In this document: positions 8,486-16,673 of the stretch, in pieces
How the letters are laid out: each line of letters opens with the position of its first letter
How positions within the stretch are numbered: position 1 is the stretch's first letter
Assembly: GCA_964440345.1 (NCBI GenBank)
Contig: CAYTSA010000045.1
Span: 1-28,805 of the forward strand
Reading direction: 5' to 3'
Source: CAYTSA01 sp964440345
GTDB taxonomy: Bacteria > Desulfobacterota > Desulfovibrionia > Desulfovibrionales > Desulfovibrionaceae
DNA: 28,805 nucleotides
Made by a program: the position numbers and the translations under genes
Notes under the pieces: generated by a model
What the model saw: the letters and a program-made list of their open reading frames with translations, nothing else
What the model was told of the DNA's origin: nothing
Database searches by the model: none

Positions 8486-9559
8486 CTAGACAGAAAGTTG
8501 TGGAAACGAGTGTCGATTTTCCTGCTTTTCGTAAGCGCACGCTTCCAAGATGCACTGGGCGATTACGCAGCCAGGGCGAAGCCCGGCAAAATGAATCATC
8601 TTGCTGGTCATGCTGGCGTAAGCAAGGCCGGGCGCAGTGTTGCACTCCAGGGCGAAAAGGCCCCTGGGCGAAAGGATGAAGTCCATGCGGGACAAACAGG
8701 AACAGCGCAGCAGCCGGTGCATGTGCAGCGCCGCCTGGCGGGCTGTTTCCGCGGCCTGGGAAGGAAGGTCTGCAGCCGGGTCTACTGTAAAGTCGCCTGT
8801 GTGCTTCAAACTGTTGTCGAAAAAGGCCCGGCCGTGGTTCACTCGGGCCAGGTGCAGGGGAAAGGCGGAGGCGTCCCAGCGGCCGTAGGCGCCGGCGCAG
8901 ATTTCCTGCCCGGCAATGAATTCTTCCACCAGGAGTGATTCATTGCGCAGCAGCAATTCTTCGCAGACAGCGATGAGTTCCCGGCTTTGCTGGACCAGGA
9001 CAACGTCCTTGCTGCTGCCTCCGTCCAGGGGCTTGACGATAAGAGGCGGCTGAAGAGCGAGTTTTTTGACAAAGTCAGGCAGGTCCGCCCCCGGTTGCAG
9101 TTTGGCCCAATTGGGAGTCGTCACGCCTGCGTGCTGCATGAGCAGCTTGCAGGAATGCTTGTCCCAGGCCATGCGTTGGACGCTGGGCGGGTTGCCCGCT
9201 ACTGGCAATTTGGCCCCGCGCAGCACGGCCCATATACGCGCTTGCAGGGCGTATTGGCCTTGGGTCAGGTTGATGGCGGCGTCCAGGCGGGCCCTGGCCA
9301 GGGTTTCCACGCTTTCAGGTATGGGCGAGCGCGCGTCAAGTAGAATGTTTTCGCCAGGAAGGGGCGCGCCTTTCCCCCCGGCCGTAATGCATACGAGCAC
9401 TGGCCGGGCGCCCAGCGCTTCCAGCTCTTCGGCAATATGCTGGGCGGAGACGCGGGAAAGGTACCACTCGTCGTCGTAGCCGCCGTAAGTTACGGCTATG
9501 CGCATGCCGCCAATGCGCTCTACATCTGTCAGGGCGGCGTCGGCTTTGGTTGTGTTCAC
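8486..9559 (-). CDS. D-alanine--D-alanine ligase-like ATP-grasp protein
   Basis: The 357-residue protein belongs to the ATP-grasp superfamily and is closest in pattern to D-Ala-D-Ala ligases, which make the terminal dipeptide of peptidoglycan. The N-terminal domain contains MRIAVTYGGYDDEW. The ATP-grasp part shows IVKPLDGGSSKDV, LLVEEFIAGQEICAGAY and RMDFILSPRGLFALECNTAPGLAYAS. In true ligases the last motif usually reads E-x-N-T-x-PG-M-T, so LA replaces MT and substrate use may differ. I therefore give no symbol. The start is a GTG at 9559 with GGAGG at 9567-9571. Its first bases overlap the stop of the transporter gene (GTGA), so the two are translationally coupled. A dedicated murCF-ddlB cluster is not in this window. 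Confidence 0.8.
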   Translation of the reverse strand: MNTTKADAALTDVERIGGMRIAVTYGGYDDEWYLSRVSAQHIAEELEALGARPVLVCITAGGKGAPLPGENILLDARSPIPESVETLARARLDAAINLTQGQYALQARIWAVLRGAKLPVAGNPPSVQRMAWDKHSCKLLMQHAGVTTPNWAKLQPGADLPDFVKKLALQPPLIVKPLDGGSSKDVVLVQQSRELIAVCEELLLRNESLLVEEFIAGQEICAGAYGRWDASAFPLHLARVNHGRAFFDNSLKHTGDFTVDPAADLPSQAAETARQAALHMHRLLRCSCLSRMDFILSPRGLFALECNTAPGLAYASMTSKMIHFAGLRPGCVIAQCILEACAYEKQENRHSFPQLSV

Positions 9560-11745
9560 GTTTTTTCCTCCAGCTCGGCTATGCTGAGAAAGGCCGTGCG
9601 CAAACGTCGGGTGAGGCTCATGTTAATGGAGGCGAGCAGCGCCTGGGCCAGTTCAGGATGATTGGCGGAGAGGGTCTCATAATTATTGCGGGCCAGCCGG
9701 TAGGTGACCAGGTCGGTTTTTGCGCGCACCTCCACCCCGTGCGTGCTTTCGCCAAAAAACGAATACTCCCCGAAAAAGGCGCCCTTGCCGAAACTGGCCA
9801 GATGCACGCCGCCTTCTTCCCCGGCCATGCGCGCAGCGGCCGGCGGCAGGTGCAGCGAAGCCACGCCTTCGGCCACAAAATAGACAGCGTCTGCTTTGTC
9901 TCCCTGGCCGATGACGCGGTCCCCTGCCTGCCAGGTTTCCCGGGCAAGGTAGTCCACAAGCATGACGCATTCTTCCGGTGGAACGCCGTCCAGCCCCAAG
10001 GCCTTGTTCAAATCAGCATCCTCACGCGATTCGCCGGCGTAGCGGTGCAGAAGCCGGTCTTCCATGTCCTCCATGGCCTGTTTGGCGTTCTGATAGAGTT
10101 GCGCGCCAGCCAGGGTTTGCTTGCAGTCCGGGCTGCACAGCATGCGGTGCAGCTCAGAATCCGATGGTATGCGGCTGAGGCCCACGTCCACTCCCTGGGC
10201 CAGCAGCTTGGCGATGACGCCGTGCAGCCCTACAGAGGCGCTCAGGTCCATATACGCTACGCGCTTGAAGTCCAGAATGACGTGCCGCACCTTATGTCGC
10301 AGCAATTTTTCCACGTGCTCGCGGATGGTTTCCACAGAACCGAAAAACAGCCCGCCCTCAAGCTCCACCAGCTGAATGTCCTTGCCGTGGGCGGTCAGAA
10401 TGCGCATGGCGGACCGGTCTCGCTGGCGGTTGGACCGGTAGCGCGCCCCGCTGATGACCCCGCGTACAGAGCGGGAGCTGCTTTCGCGCACGTAAAGCAA
10501 AATGGACAGACCCGCCCCAGCCATGACCGCGATGATGAGATTGGCCCAGATGCTGACGGCAACCACAAGCAGGGCCACCCCCAGGTTGACCAGAAGCTCT
10601 CTATTGGCGCAGCGCGAGGCGGCCAGTCGGCGTAGGCTGGAAAAAATCCAGGGGTCCAAAAGGGTTACGCCAAGGGCGATGATCATGCCGTTAAGCACGG
10701 GCCGGGGCAAGACGCTGGTGGCCTGGGGCGCCAGAAACAGCACCACTGCAAACACCGCCATGTGCGCCAGTTGGGAAAACCCGCCTCGACCGCCAGCGGC
10801 GTGGTTCACCTTGGTGCGGCCCAGGTTGGCCTCTGCCGGGGCGCCTCCCAGCAGCCCCATAGCCATATTGGCCACGCCTTGTAAAGCAATCTCGCGGTCC
10901 ACATTTGCCCGGGCGTCCAGCACCCGCTCCACGCCGGCAATGGCTATGAGCGAGCTGAGGGTGGCGAACATGGCCAGAGAAGCTGCGGAGCTGAGCACGT
11001 TTTCCAGCATGGGCTGCGAGGAAACAAAGGCGGTCAGCAACTCTTGAAGTGAATCTAGGCTCACGGAGGCAATAGCCATTTCCGCCCGAAGCGGCTCCAG
11101 CCGGGCGCCGATGTGCTGGCCAAAGCCAAGAGCCTGCAGACTGTAGTACAGGGCGCAGCCCGCCAGCAGGGCCAGCAGCGGGCTCGGGGTCTTGGGGATG
11201 ATGCGGCCGCCCCAGAGCATGGCGGCGGCGGACACTGCAGTAACCGCCAGCACAAGCGGGTGGGAGCCTGTCTGCATGATCAGCTCTGACTGGCTGAGCA
11301 CAATGACCGCGCCGGCCCCGGTGAGAAGACCCACAAGCACCGGGTGCGGCGTGTAGCGTATGATGCGGCCTAGCCGTAGCAAGCCAAAGCCGCACTGGGC
11401 GGCGCCAGCCAGAAAGACAGTGGCAAAAGCAGCCAGAAACAGGTGCTCCGGGCTCATGGTCCAGCCCATCGAGCCCGCTGTTTTCTGGTATTGTTCCAGC
11501 CCGGAAGCCAGCACTATGGCGGAAAGAGCGCCCGGGCCGGTGATCATGCCCCGCAGCCCGGATCCGGCAAGGGCGCACGCGCCGGCAACTATGGAGCAGA
11601 TGAAGCCGGCGGCCAGAGCCTGGGCCTCGAAGTCCGGGCCCAGCAGCGAAAAAACGATGAGCCCCACGGCCAGGTTCCCCGGCATGGAGAGCAAGGCGGA
11701 GGATACGCCTCCTGCTAACTCTTCTTTACGCGTAGCCCTGTTCAT
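9556..11745 (-). CDS. SulP-family anion transporter with STAS and cNMP-binding domains
   Basis: The 729-residue membrane protein belongs to the SulP/SLC26 family, which moves sulfate, bicarbonate or other anions across the inner membrane. Roughly the first 420 residues form many hydrophobic segments with the family-typical YTPHPVLVGLLTGAG and the opening GVSSALLSMPGNLAVGLIVF. A STAS domain follows (about 450-560, ending near the helix before CKQTLAG). A cyclic-nucleotide-binding fold closes the protein (about 600-720, with GDRVIGQGDKADAVYFVAEG and FFGEYSFFGE). In that fold the phosphate-binding Arg of the usual PRSA motif is replaced (STHGVEV), so nucleotide binding is doubtful. The substrate cannot be told. 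The gene overlaps the ATP-grasp gene by GTGA and heads the minus-strand run. Confidence 0.9.
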   Translation of the reverse strand: MNRATRKEELAGGVSSALLSMPGNLAVGLIVFSLLGPDFEAQALAAGFICSIVAGACALAGSGLRGMITGPGALSAIVLASGLEQYQKTAGSMGWTMSPEHLFLAAFATVFLAGAAQCGFGLLRLGRIIRYTPHPVLVGLLTGAGAVIVLSQSELIMQTGSHPLVLAVTAVSAAAMLWGGRIIPKTPSPLLALLAGCALYYSLQALGFGQHIGARLEPLRAEMAIASVSLDSLQELLTAFVSSQPMLENVLSSAASLAMFATLSSLIAIAGVERVLDARANVDREIALQGVANMAMGLLGGAPAEANLGRTKVNHAAGGRGGFSQLAHMAVFAVVLFLAPQATSVLPRPVLNGMIIALGVTLLDPWIFSSLRRLAASRCANRELLVNLGVALLVVAVSIWANLIIAVMAGAGLSILLYVRESSSRSVRGVISGARYRSNRQRDRSAMRILTAHGKDIQLVELEGGLFFGSVETIREHVEKLLRHKVRHVILDFKRVAYMDLSASVGLHGVIAKLLAQGVDVGLSRIPSDSELHRMLCSPDCKQTLAGAQLYQNAKQAMEDMEDRLLHRYAGESREDADLNKALGLDGVPPEECVMLVDYLARETWQAGDRVIGQGDKADAVYFVAEGVASLHLPPAAARMAGEEGGVHLASFGKGAFFGEYSFFGESTHGVEVRAKTDLVTYRLARNNYETLSANHPELAQALLASINMSLTRRLRTAFLSIAELEEKT

Positions 11746-12055
11746 GTATGGGGCTATTTCCTTTACTCAGCACTGAGTGGTATTACGTCAACGTCGCTGC
11801 CAGGGGCAGGGGAGGGCGAGAGCTCTTCCTTACCCTGACAGAGCCTTTTTTGCGCCAGCTTAACCAGTTGCGGAGCCATGGGATAATATGTATTCATGTA
11901 TGCACAACCTAATAAAAATGCTGGAGCGCTCTGTGTAACCAAAAAAACAGATTCACTTTTGCACGTCACTAGCGTATGCACGTATGCGTCTCAAGATGTT
12001 TTTTGCTCATTTGGGAAATAAAGTAAATAATATAGCAAAACAATTCGAGAGCGCC
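11746..12055. other. Intergenic region between divergent transporter and methyltransferase genes
   Basis: This AT-rich gap of about 310 bp should hold the promoters of the transporter (leftward) and the methyltransferase (rightward). It contains a palindrome at 11765-11778 and repeated GTATGCAC/GTATGCG words around 11899-11906 and 11972-11987. No clear -35/-10 pair with correct spacing was found. The reading frame of the methyltransferase is open back to 11984, so part of the gap may be coding if an earlier start is used. Confidence 0.5.
11765..11778. promoter_or_regulatory. Palindrome ACTCAG-CA-CTGAGT, possible operator
   Basis: A perfect 6-2-6 inverted repeat lies 20 bp upstream of the transporter start codon, where it would fall in the 5' leader or at a repressor site. 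No bound protein can be named. Confidence 0.35.
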
Positions 12056-12721
12056 ATGCATACACATGAAAAGCGTCCGCATCTGCGTGTCAATGACGAA
12101 CTGCGTCTTGACAGCGCTGTGGTTGTTAACACCAGCGACATGAGGCGGCAGTACCGCCGTCGCCGCGAGGAGCACGGCTTGTCGCCCCGCAGCCTTTTTT
12201 ATTCGTCCGACGCGCTGCACGAAGACCGGCTGGCCCAGGCTGGCGCCATACTGCGGGGGCTGGTTTCGCCGGAGGATAGCCTGTTGGACGCCGGCTGCGG
12301 GTACGGCAGCCTGGCTGGAGTACTGCCTGCCTGCGCCTACCGGGGCGTGGACGTTATCGAGGACTTTATTCAGGAAGCCCGGCGGCGGCGTCCAGAATGT
12401 GTGTTTACGCTGCAGGACATTCTGGCCGAGGAGGAGCAGTGCGACTGGACTGTTATGATAGGCGCGCTGGGAACCATGCCGGAGCCTGAGGAAAAAATAG
12501 CGCACTGCTGCAGGCTGGCCCGCAAGGGCATAGTGCTGGACGTGTTGGACGCCCGCAAGTCCTCCGGAGAATATAACCATTTTTACGTGGGCGCGGTGGT
12601 TGAGTTTTTGCTGGATCAGTCCATGGCCACGGTGACTGTGCATAACCCGCCGCAGCACCCCTGGACCTTTCTGTCCGCCTGGCGGGAGTCCATACTGCCT
12701 GGCGGTGCGCAGCAAGCGTAA
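12056..12721 (+). CDS. Class I SAM-dependent methyltransferase
   Basis: The 221-residue protein shows the Rossmann-type SAM-binding motif LLDAGCGYGSLAGVLP, followed by YRGVDVIEDFIQEARRR with the acidic residue expected to contact the ribose, and by TLQDILAEEEQCDWTVMIGALGTMP in the motif III-IV region. The substrate is unknown. The start is uncertain. ATG 12056 has CGAGAG about nine bases upstream, while ATGs at 11984 and 11996 lack ribosome sites and ATG 12140 would remove a basic N-terminal part. Its stop is 26 bp from that of the convergent kinase gene. No terminator-like hairpin is visible between them. Confidence 0.8.
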   Translation: MHTHEKRPHLRVNDELRLDSAVVVNTSDMRRQYRRRREEHGLSPRSLFYSSDALHEDRLAQAGAILRGLVSPEDSLLDAGCGYGSLAGVLPACAYRGVDVIEDFIQEARRRRPECVFTLQDILAEEEQCDWTVMIGALGTMPEPEEKIAHCCRLARKGIVLDVLDARKSSGEYNHFYVGAVVEFLLDQSMATVTVHNPPQHPWTFLSAWRESILPGGAQQA

Positions 12722-12747
12722 ATTGTCTACAATGCCGGTTAGAAAAC

Positions 12748-14229
12748 TCACTCGCCGTCTTCCACCGCCATGACCGGGGGCAGGGAGATGGTTATCAGGC
12801 ACCCTTGGTTCACGTGGCTGACCAGTTCCACCTTGCCGCCCATGTCTTCAACGATTTTTTTGGTCATGGCCAAGCCCAGGCCCGCTCCCTGGTCTTTGGT
12901 GGAAAAAAAGGGATTGAAGACTTTTTCCCGGATATCTTCTTCAATGCCATGGCCTGTGTCCTCCACTTCCAGCACCACGTAAGTGGATGTCTGGGCAGTG
13001 CGCACAGTGAGCACGCCGCCGTCGGGCATGGCTTCTATGGCGTTTTTGACCATGTTGATGAGCGCTTGTTTGATCAGCTCTGCGTCCGCCTTGACCCTGG
13101 CGATGTCCGGGGACGTTTCCAATTTGATGGTCACGCCTTTTTGTTCGCAGCCTATGCCCATCAAGTCCATGGTTTCCACCACCAGGGTGTTGATGTCCAC
13201 AGCTCCCTCTGCCGCGGTGGTAGGCCGGGCAAAATTGAGTATGGATTTGAGAATCTTGTCCAGCCGGCGGCTTTCTTCCAGAATGATGGCCGCCTTTTCC
13301 CGGGTGTTGTCGTCTAAAGAGCTGGACCGCAGCAGGGCGTTGGCAAAGCCGCCGATGGAGAAGAGGGGGTTGCGGATTTCGTGTGCTATGTACGTCGCCA
13401 ACTCGCCGATGGCGGCCATTTTTTCAGACTGCTGCAGCCGGAACTCCATGTTCATGCGGCTGGTGATGTCCCGCCGGACCTCCACGATGTGCGTCATGTC
13501 CTCTTTGTGATTGAACACGGGGTAAGTGTACACCCGGTAGTAGCTCATGCGCCCGTCCGAATCCACCATGGAGTGGACGCTGTCGGTTTTCTGCTTGCTT
13601 TGCAGGGTCTGGCGGTAGGGGCAAATCTGGTCATTCTCCTTCTGGTCGCAGCAAAAACCGCGGGTCTCCAGCTCCCAGCAGCGCTTGCCGATGATGTCGT
13701 CCTTGTTCAGCCCTCGGCTTTCGTAGGAGCGGCGGTTCATGTCCACCACCCGGCCCTCCAGGTCCAGCAGCAGGATGTCCTCGCTTATTTCGTCCATGAT
13801 GGCCCGAAACAGAGCCCGGGCGGCAAAGGGATCGCTATTGCTGGAGTCTTCTTCGCCGTTGCACATCTGCGCCAACAGCCGGGCTGTGGCCAGGTCCACC
13901 ACGGTTATAGCGCCAGCCAAGCTGTCAGCAAGAGCTTTGGCCACAGCGTCGTTGCGCTCCGGCGCCTCGCTCAGGCAGAAGACCATATTCAGTTCCGGGT
14001 GGGCGGCGGCCAGGTCTTTTACTGCTCTGTACGTCGCCACCCCGTAGCTTTTGGCCAGGCCCGCGTCTGCATCTGTTTCAGGGATAACGCCGGCAATCTG
14101 TACAAACTGGGGCGGACTGCGTTTACCGTTGTCAGTAAACATTTCCAGAGCCGCTAAAAGCGGCTGGCCGCCGCCGGCCAGGGCTATGCGGTAGAATTGG
14201 CAATTGAAAGATTCGTTCAGTTGGTCCAT
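12748..14229 (-). CDS. Sensor histidine kinase with Rossmann-like N-terminal domain and PAS
   Basis: The 493-residue protein lacks obvious membrane segments and should be a cytoplasmic sensor kinase. Residues about 12-122 look like a nucleotide-binding Rossmann fold: a Gly-rich loop IALAGGGQP, then strands VQIAGVIPE and NMVFCLSEAPE, resembling oxidoreductase NAD-binding domains. A PAS domain follows (about 137-258), carrying C184, C193, C194 and C203 in C-x8-CC-x8-C spacing, which could bind metal or sense redox state. The HisKA helix has H283 in AHEIRNPL. HATPase_c has MVKNAIEAM, EDTGHGI, FFSTKDQGAGLGLAM. The ATG at 14229 has a strong AGGAGGG site upstream. It diverges from rimO. A NarL-type regulator lies 1.5 kb away, past rimO, and pairing is possible but unproven. 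Confidence 0.93.
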   Translation of the reverse strand: MDQLNESFNCQFYRIALAGGGQPLLAALEMFTDNGKRSPPQFVQIAGVIPETDADAGLAKSYGVATYRAVKDLAAAHPELNMVFCLSEAPERNDAVAKALADSLAGAITVVDLATARLLAQMCNGEEDSSNSDPFAARALFRAIMDEISEDILLLDLEGRVVDMNRRSYESRGLNKDDIIGKRCWELETRGFCCDQKENDQICPYRQTLQSKQKTDSVHSMVDSDGRMSYYRVYTYPVFNHKEDMTHIVEVRRDITSRMNMEFRLQQSEKMAAIGELATYIAHEIRNPLFSIGGFANALLRSSSLDDNTREKAAIILEESRRLDKILKSILNFARPTTAAEGAVDINTLVVETMDLMGIGCEQKGVTIKLETSPDIARVKADAELIKQALINMVKNAIEAMPDGGVLTVRTAQTSTYVVLEVEDTGHGIEEDIREKVFNPFFSTKDQGAGLGLAMTKKIVEDMGGKVELVSHVNQGCLITISLPPVMAVEDGE

Positions 14230-14313
14230 GGTCCCTCCTGCTCCCCCCTTCCTAAAACAGTGTTTCGTCCGGATGGTGACAATGGTGTAAACTCAGTGTA
14301 CCTGTTTAATGGC

Positions 14314-14341
14314 TTGGGGTGAAGCCCCTAAATGTTATAAT
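14314..14341 (+). promoter_or_regulatory. Sigma-70-type promoter for rimO
   Basis: TTGGGG at 14314-14319 and a perfect TATAAT at 14336-14341 are separated by 16 bp. Transcription would start near 14348, about 15 bases before the GTG start of rimO, giving a very short leader. The -35 box matches the consensus at only three positions. Confidence 0.6.
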
Positions 14342-14362
14342 AAACTATGTTGTGGATACACT

Positions 14363-15649
14363 GTGCGCGTATATACAATAAGCTTGGGCTGCCCCAAAAA
14401 CCGGGTGGACACGGAAAGACTGCTGGCCGTTTTGGGGCCTGGCGTAGAGCCGGTAGATTCGCTGGAACATGCGGATCTGGCGGTGATCAACACCTGCGGG
14501 TTCATAGAGCCGGCTGTGAAAGAGTCTGTGCAGACAATTGTGCAAGCCGTGGATGCAGTCTCAGCGCTGAAGCTGCGGCCGGCGCTGGCTGTGGCCGGCT
14601 GCTTGGTGAGCCGCTATGGCGCGTCTGAGCTGGCTGCAGAGCTGCCGGAGGTTGACCTGTGGCTGCCGGCGCAGGAGCTGGAAACTTGGCCGGAGCGCAT
14701 AAGCAAATTTTTTCCGCTGCCGGAAACGCTCATGGGCAGGCGGCTCTCCACCGGTCCCTCCTACGCCTACCTGAAAACCAGCGAAGGCTGTCAACACGCC
14801 TGTTCTTTCTGCACCATCCCTTCCATCCGGGGACCGCTGGCCAGCGCCCCCGTGGAGACTCTGCAGGACGAAGCCGCACAGTTGCTGGCCCTGGGCGTCA
14901 AGGAGCTGGTGCTTGTAGCCCAGGACCTGACCGCGTATGGAATCGATATGGGGGCGCAGACCAGGCTGCCGGGTTTGCTCGACGCCCTGCTGCCCTTGCC
15001 CGGCCTGGAGCGGCTGCGGCTCATGTATCTGTACCCGGCCGGACTGACGCGCGAGCTGCTGGGCTGGTTGGCCCAGGCCGGGCCGCCGCTGGTCCCGTAT
15101 TTTGACGTCCCATTGCAGCACGCCCACCCTGACATACTGCAGGCCATGGGCCGGCCTTTTGCCCGGGATCCGCGGCGGGTGGTGGACAGAATACGGGATT
15201 TCTTTCCGCACGCAGCGCTGCGCACCAGCTTGATAACCGGTTTTCCTGGAGAAAAACCCAGGCACTTCAAAGAGTTGCTGCGTTTTGTCGAAGAAACGCG
15301 ATTTTTGCATCTGGGAGTTTTCCCCTTTTGGCCGGAAGAAGGAACCCCGGCCGCAACCCTGCCGGATCAGGTGGGAGAGCGGACCAGGAACAAGCGCAGG
15401 GAAGAGCTGATGGCGTTGCAAAAGGAGATGTCCGAACAACTGCTGGAAGAATGGACCGGCTGCGAGGAAGAAGTGTTGGTGGATGCGGTCCACCCGGAAT
15501 GGCCCGGTCTGCACGTGGGCCGCACGTGGTTCCAAGCGCCGGAAGTGGACGGCGTTACCTACGTGAGCGGCGCCGGCGTGGCCCCGGGCGCGATGGTCAA
15601 GGCCCGGCTGGAGCCCTCAGGCAGCTATGACTTGTCCGGTTTGGTGTAG
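14363..15649 (+). CDS. rimO: Ribosomal protein S12 methylthiotransferase RimO
   Basis: RimO is a radical-SAM enzyme with two iron-sulfur clusters that adds a methylthio group to an aspartate of ribosomal protein S12. The 428-residue protein has the N-terminal UPF0004 domain with three cluster cysteines (SLGCPKNRVDTE, NTCGFIEP, AGCLVSRYG), the radical-SAM motif CSFCTIPSIRG preceded by GCQHA, which gives the C-x3-C-x2-C triad, and a C-terminal TRAM domain. The sequence begins VRVYTISLGCPKN, matching RimO starts, so GTG 14363 is chosen. The open frame runs back to an ATG at 14309, but that stretch overlaps a good promoter and has no ribosome site. The site before the GTG is weak (TGTGGA). Confidence 0.95.
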   Translation: MRVYTISLGCPKNRVDTERLLAVLGPGVEPVDSLEHADLAVINTCGFIEPAVKESVQTIVQAVDAVSALKLRPALAVAGCLVSRYGASELAAELPEVDLWLPAQELETWPERISKFFPLPETLMGRRLSTGPSYAYLKTSEGCQHACSFCTIPSIRGPLASAPVETLQDEAAQLLALGVKELVLVAQDLTAYGIDMGAQTRLPGLLDALLPLPGLERLRLMYLYPAGLTRELLGWLAQAGPPLVPYFDVPLQHAHPDILQAMGRPFARDPRRVVDRIRDFFPHAALRTSLITGFPGEKPRHFKELLRFVEETRFLHLGVFPFWPEEGTPAATLPDQVGERTRNKRREELMALQKEMSEQLLEEWTGCEEEVLVDAVHPEWPGLHVGRTWFQAPEVDGVTYVSGAGVAPGAMVKARLEPSGSYDLSGLV

Positions 15650-15736
15650 CGTATAGTTTACGCATGAAACGCTTCACAAAAGCGATTTACAGCTATATAG
15701 AAAGATATCCTGAGTAACAATGAAAGGGATATGCGC

Positions 15737-16366
15737 ATGATACGTGTACTTATAGCTGACGACCATCCCATAGTTAGACGCGGGCTCATCCAGGTGCTGG
15801 AGGACGCCCCGGACATCGTTATTGCCGGCGAAGCCGAAAGCGGCGAGGAGTTTATGCGCAAGCTGGAAGGCGGCGACGTGGACGTGGGCCTGATGGACAT
15901 TTCCATGCCTGGACAGGGAGGGCTGGAAACATTGGGAGAGGTCAAACGGCTGTATCCAGACCTGCCGGTGCTTGTGCTTTCCATCCACCCGGAGGAGCTG
16001 TACGCAATACGCGCCCTGAAAGCAGGAGCCGCCGGCTACCTGAACAAGTCCAGCGCCCCGGACCAGTTGATCACCGCCCTGCGCAAAGTGCACGCTGGCG
16101 GCAAATTCGTCACCCCCAGCCTGGCGGAGATTATGGCTGGAGAGCTGGACGCGGACACTGACAAACCGCTGCACGAAATGCTTTCCAACCGAGAATACCA
16201 GGTTATGTGCAAGCTGGCCGAGGGCAAATCAGTCAGCGACATAGCCGAGGACCTTTTCCTTTCTGTGAAAACGGTATCCACCTACCGCTCCCGAATTATG
16301 AGCAAGATGAAAATGCGCAACAATGCAGAGCTTGCTCACTACGCTGCAAAGATGAATCTTGTGTGA
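15737..16366 (+). CDS. NarL/FixJ-family response regulator
   Basis: The 209-residue protein has an N-terminal receiver domain (1-120) with ADDHPIVRRGL, acceptor D54 in LMDISMPG, and AGAAGYLNKSS with the conserved Lys. A linker leads to a LuxR-type helix-turn-helix (about 147-205) reading LSNREYQVMCKLAEGKSVSDIAEDL and KTVSTYRSRIMSKM. It should be a DNA-binding activator or repressor controlled by a sensor kinase. ATG 15737 is preferred to ATG 15731 because AAAGGGA (15723-15729) is then at the correct distance. No kinase is adjacent; the nearest is 12748-14229. An inverted repeat just after the gene could be its own operator. Confidence 0.93.
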   Translation: MIRVLIADDHPIVRRGLIQVLEDAPDIVIAGEAESGEEFMRKLEGGDVDVGLMDISMPGQGGLETLGEVKRLYPDLPVLVLSIHPEELYAIRALKAGAAGYLNKSSAPDQLITALRKVHAGGKFVTPSLAEIMAGELDADTDKPLHEMLSNREYQVMCKLAEGKSVSDIAEDLFLSVKTVSTYRSRIMSKMKMRNNAELAHYAAKMNLV

Positions 16367-16673
16367 TTCCAATAAGTAATTTTTGTAGGACCTGCGCCTA
16401 CACACCATAAGCGGCAAGTCCTACTTCATTATAGCTGCTGCGCTGATGGCGTCTGTCCTTACGGGTGCATATTTTCGCAGTATGCGGTGAAGTACGCTGC
16501 GTGCTGGAAGTTTGAAGCAGGCGCGGGGACTCGCTTTTCCCCTTCCCCCATCCCGCGTCTGCTTCGGCTCTGGCTGAAAACTGGTGCTGCAGGCTGCAAG
16601 TTGAGGACCTGCCTGAGGCTGCTCGGCGAAGGGGACGCTGCAATTACAGGTCGCTACAGAGACGTGAAATAGT
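16367..16673. other. Gap between the two response-regulator genes
   Basis: About 307 bp without a gene that I can support. The left part holds an inverted repeat (16385-16424). The rest has short purine- and pyrimidine-biased runs and no clear promoter. A forward open frame (16487-16672) ends just before the next gene, but it has no ribosome site and a Cys/Arg-rich, non-protein-like composition. Confidence 0.5.
16385..16424. promoter_or_regulatory. Inverted repeat GTAGGACCTGC / GCAAGTCCTAC
   Basis: Two 11-base arms (16385-16395 and 16414-16424) pair with one mismatch around an 18-base loop, 18 bp after the response-regulator stop. The left arm also starts a smaller palindrome, GTAGG-N7-CCTAC at 16385-16401. 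There is no T-run after the hairpin, so it is a poor intrinsic terminator. A regulator-binding site is an alternative. Confidence 0.45.

Noticed and set aside
9550..10635. Long plus-strand open frame (361 codons) opposite the transporter gene
   Set aside because: Antisense to the STAS and cNMP part of a well-supported gene, with no family signature.
14561..15535. Minus-strand open frame (324 codons) opposite rimO
   Set aside because: Antisense to rimO, Gln/Arg-rich with no motif and no ribosome site.
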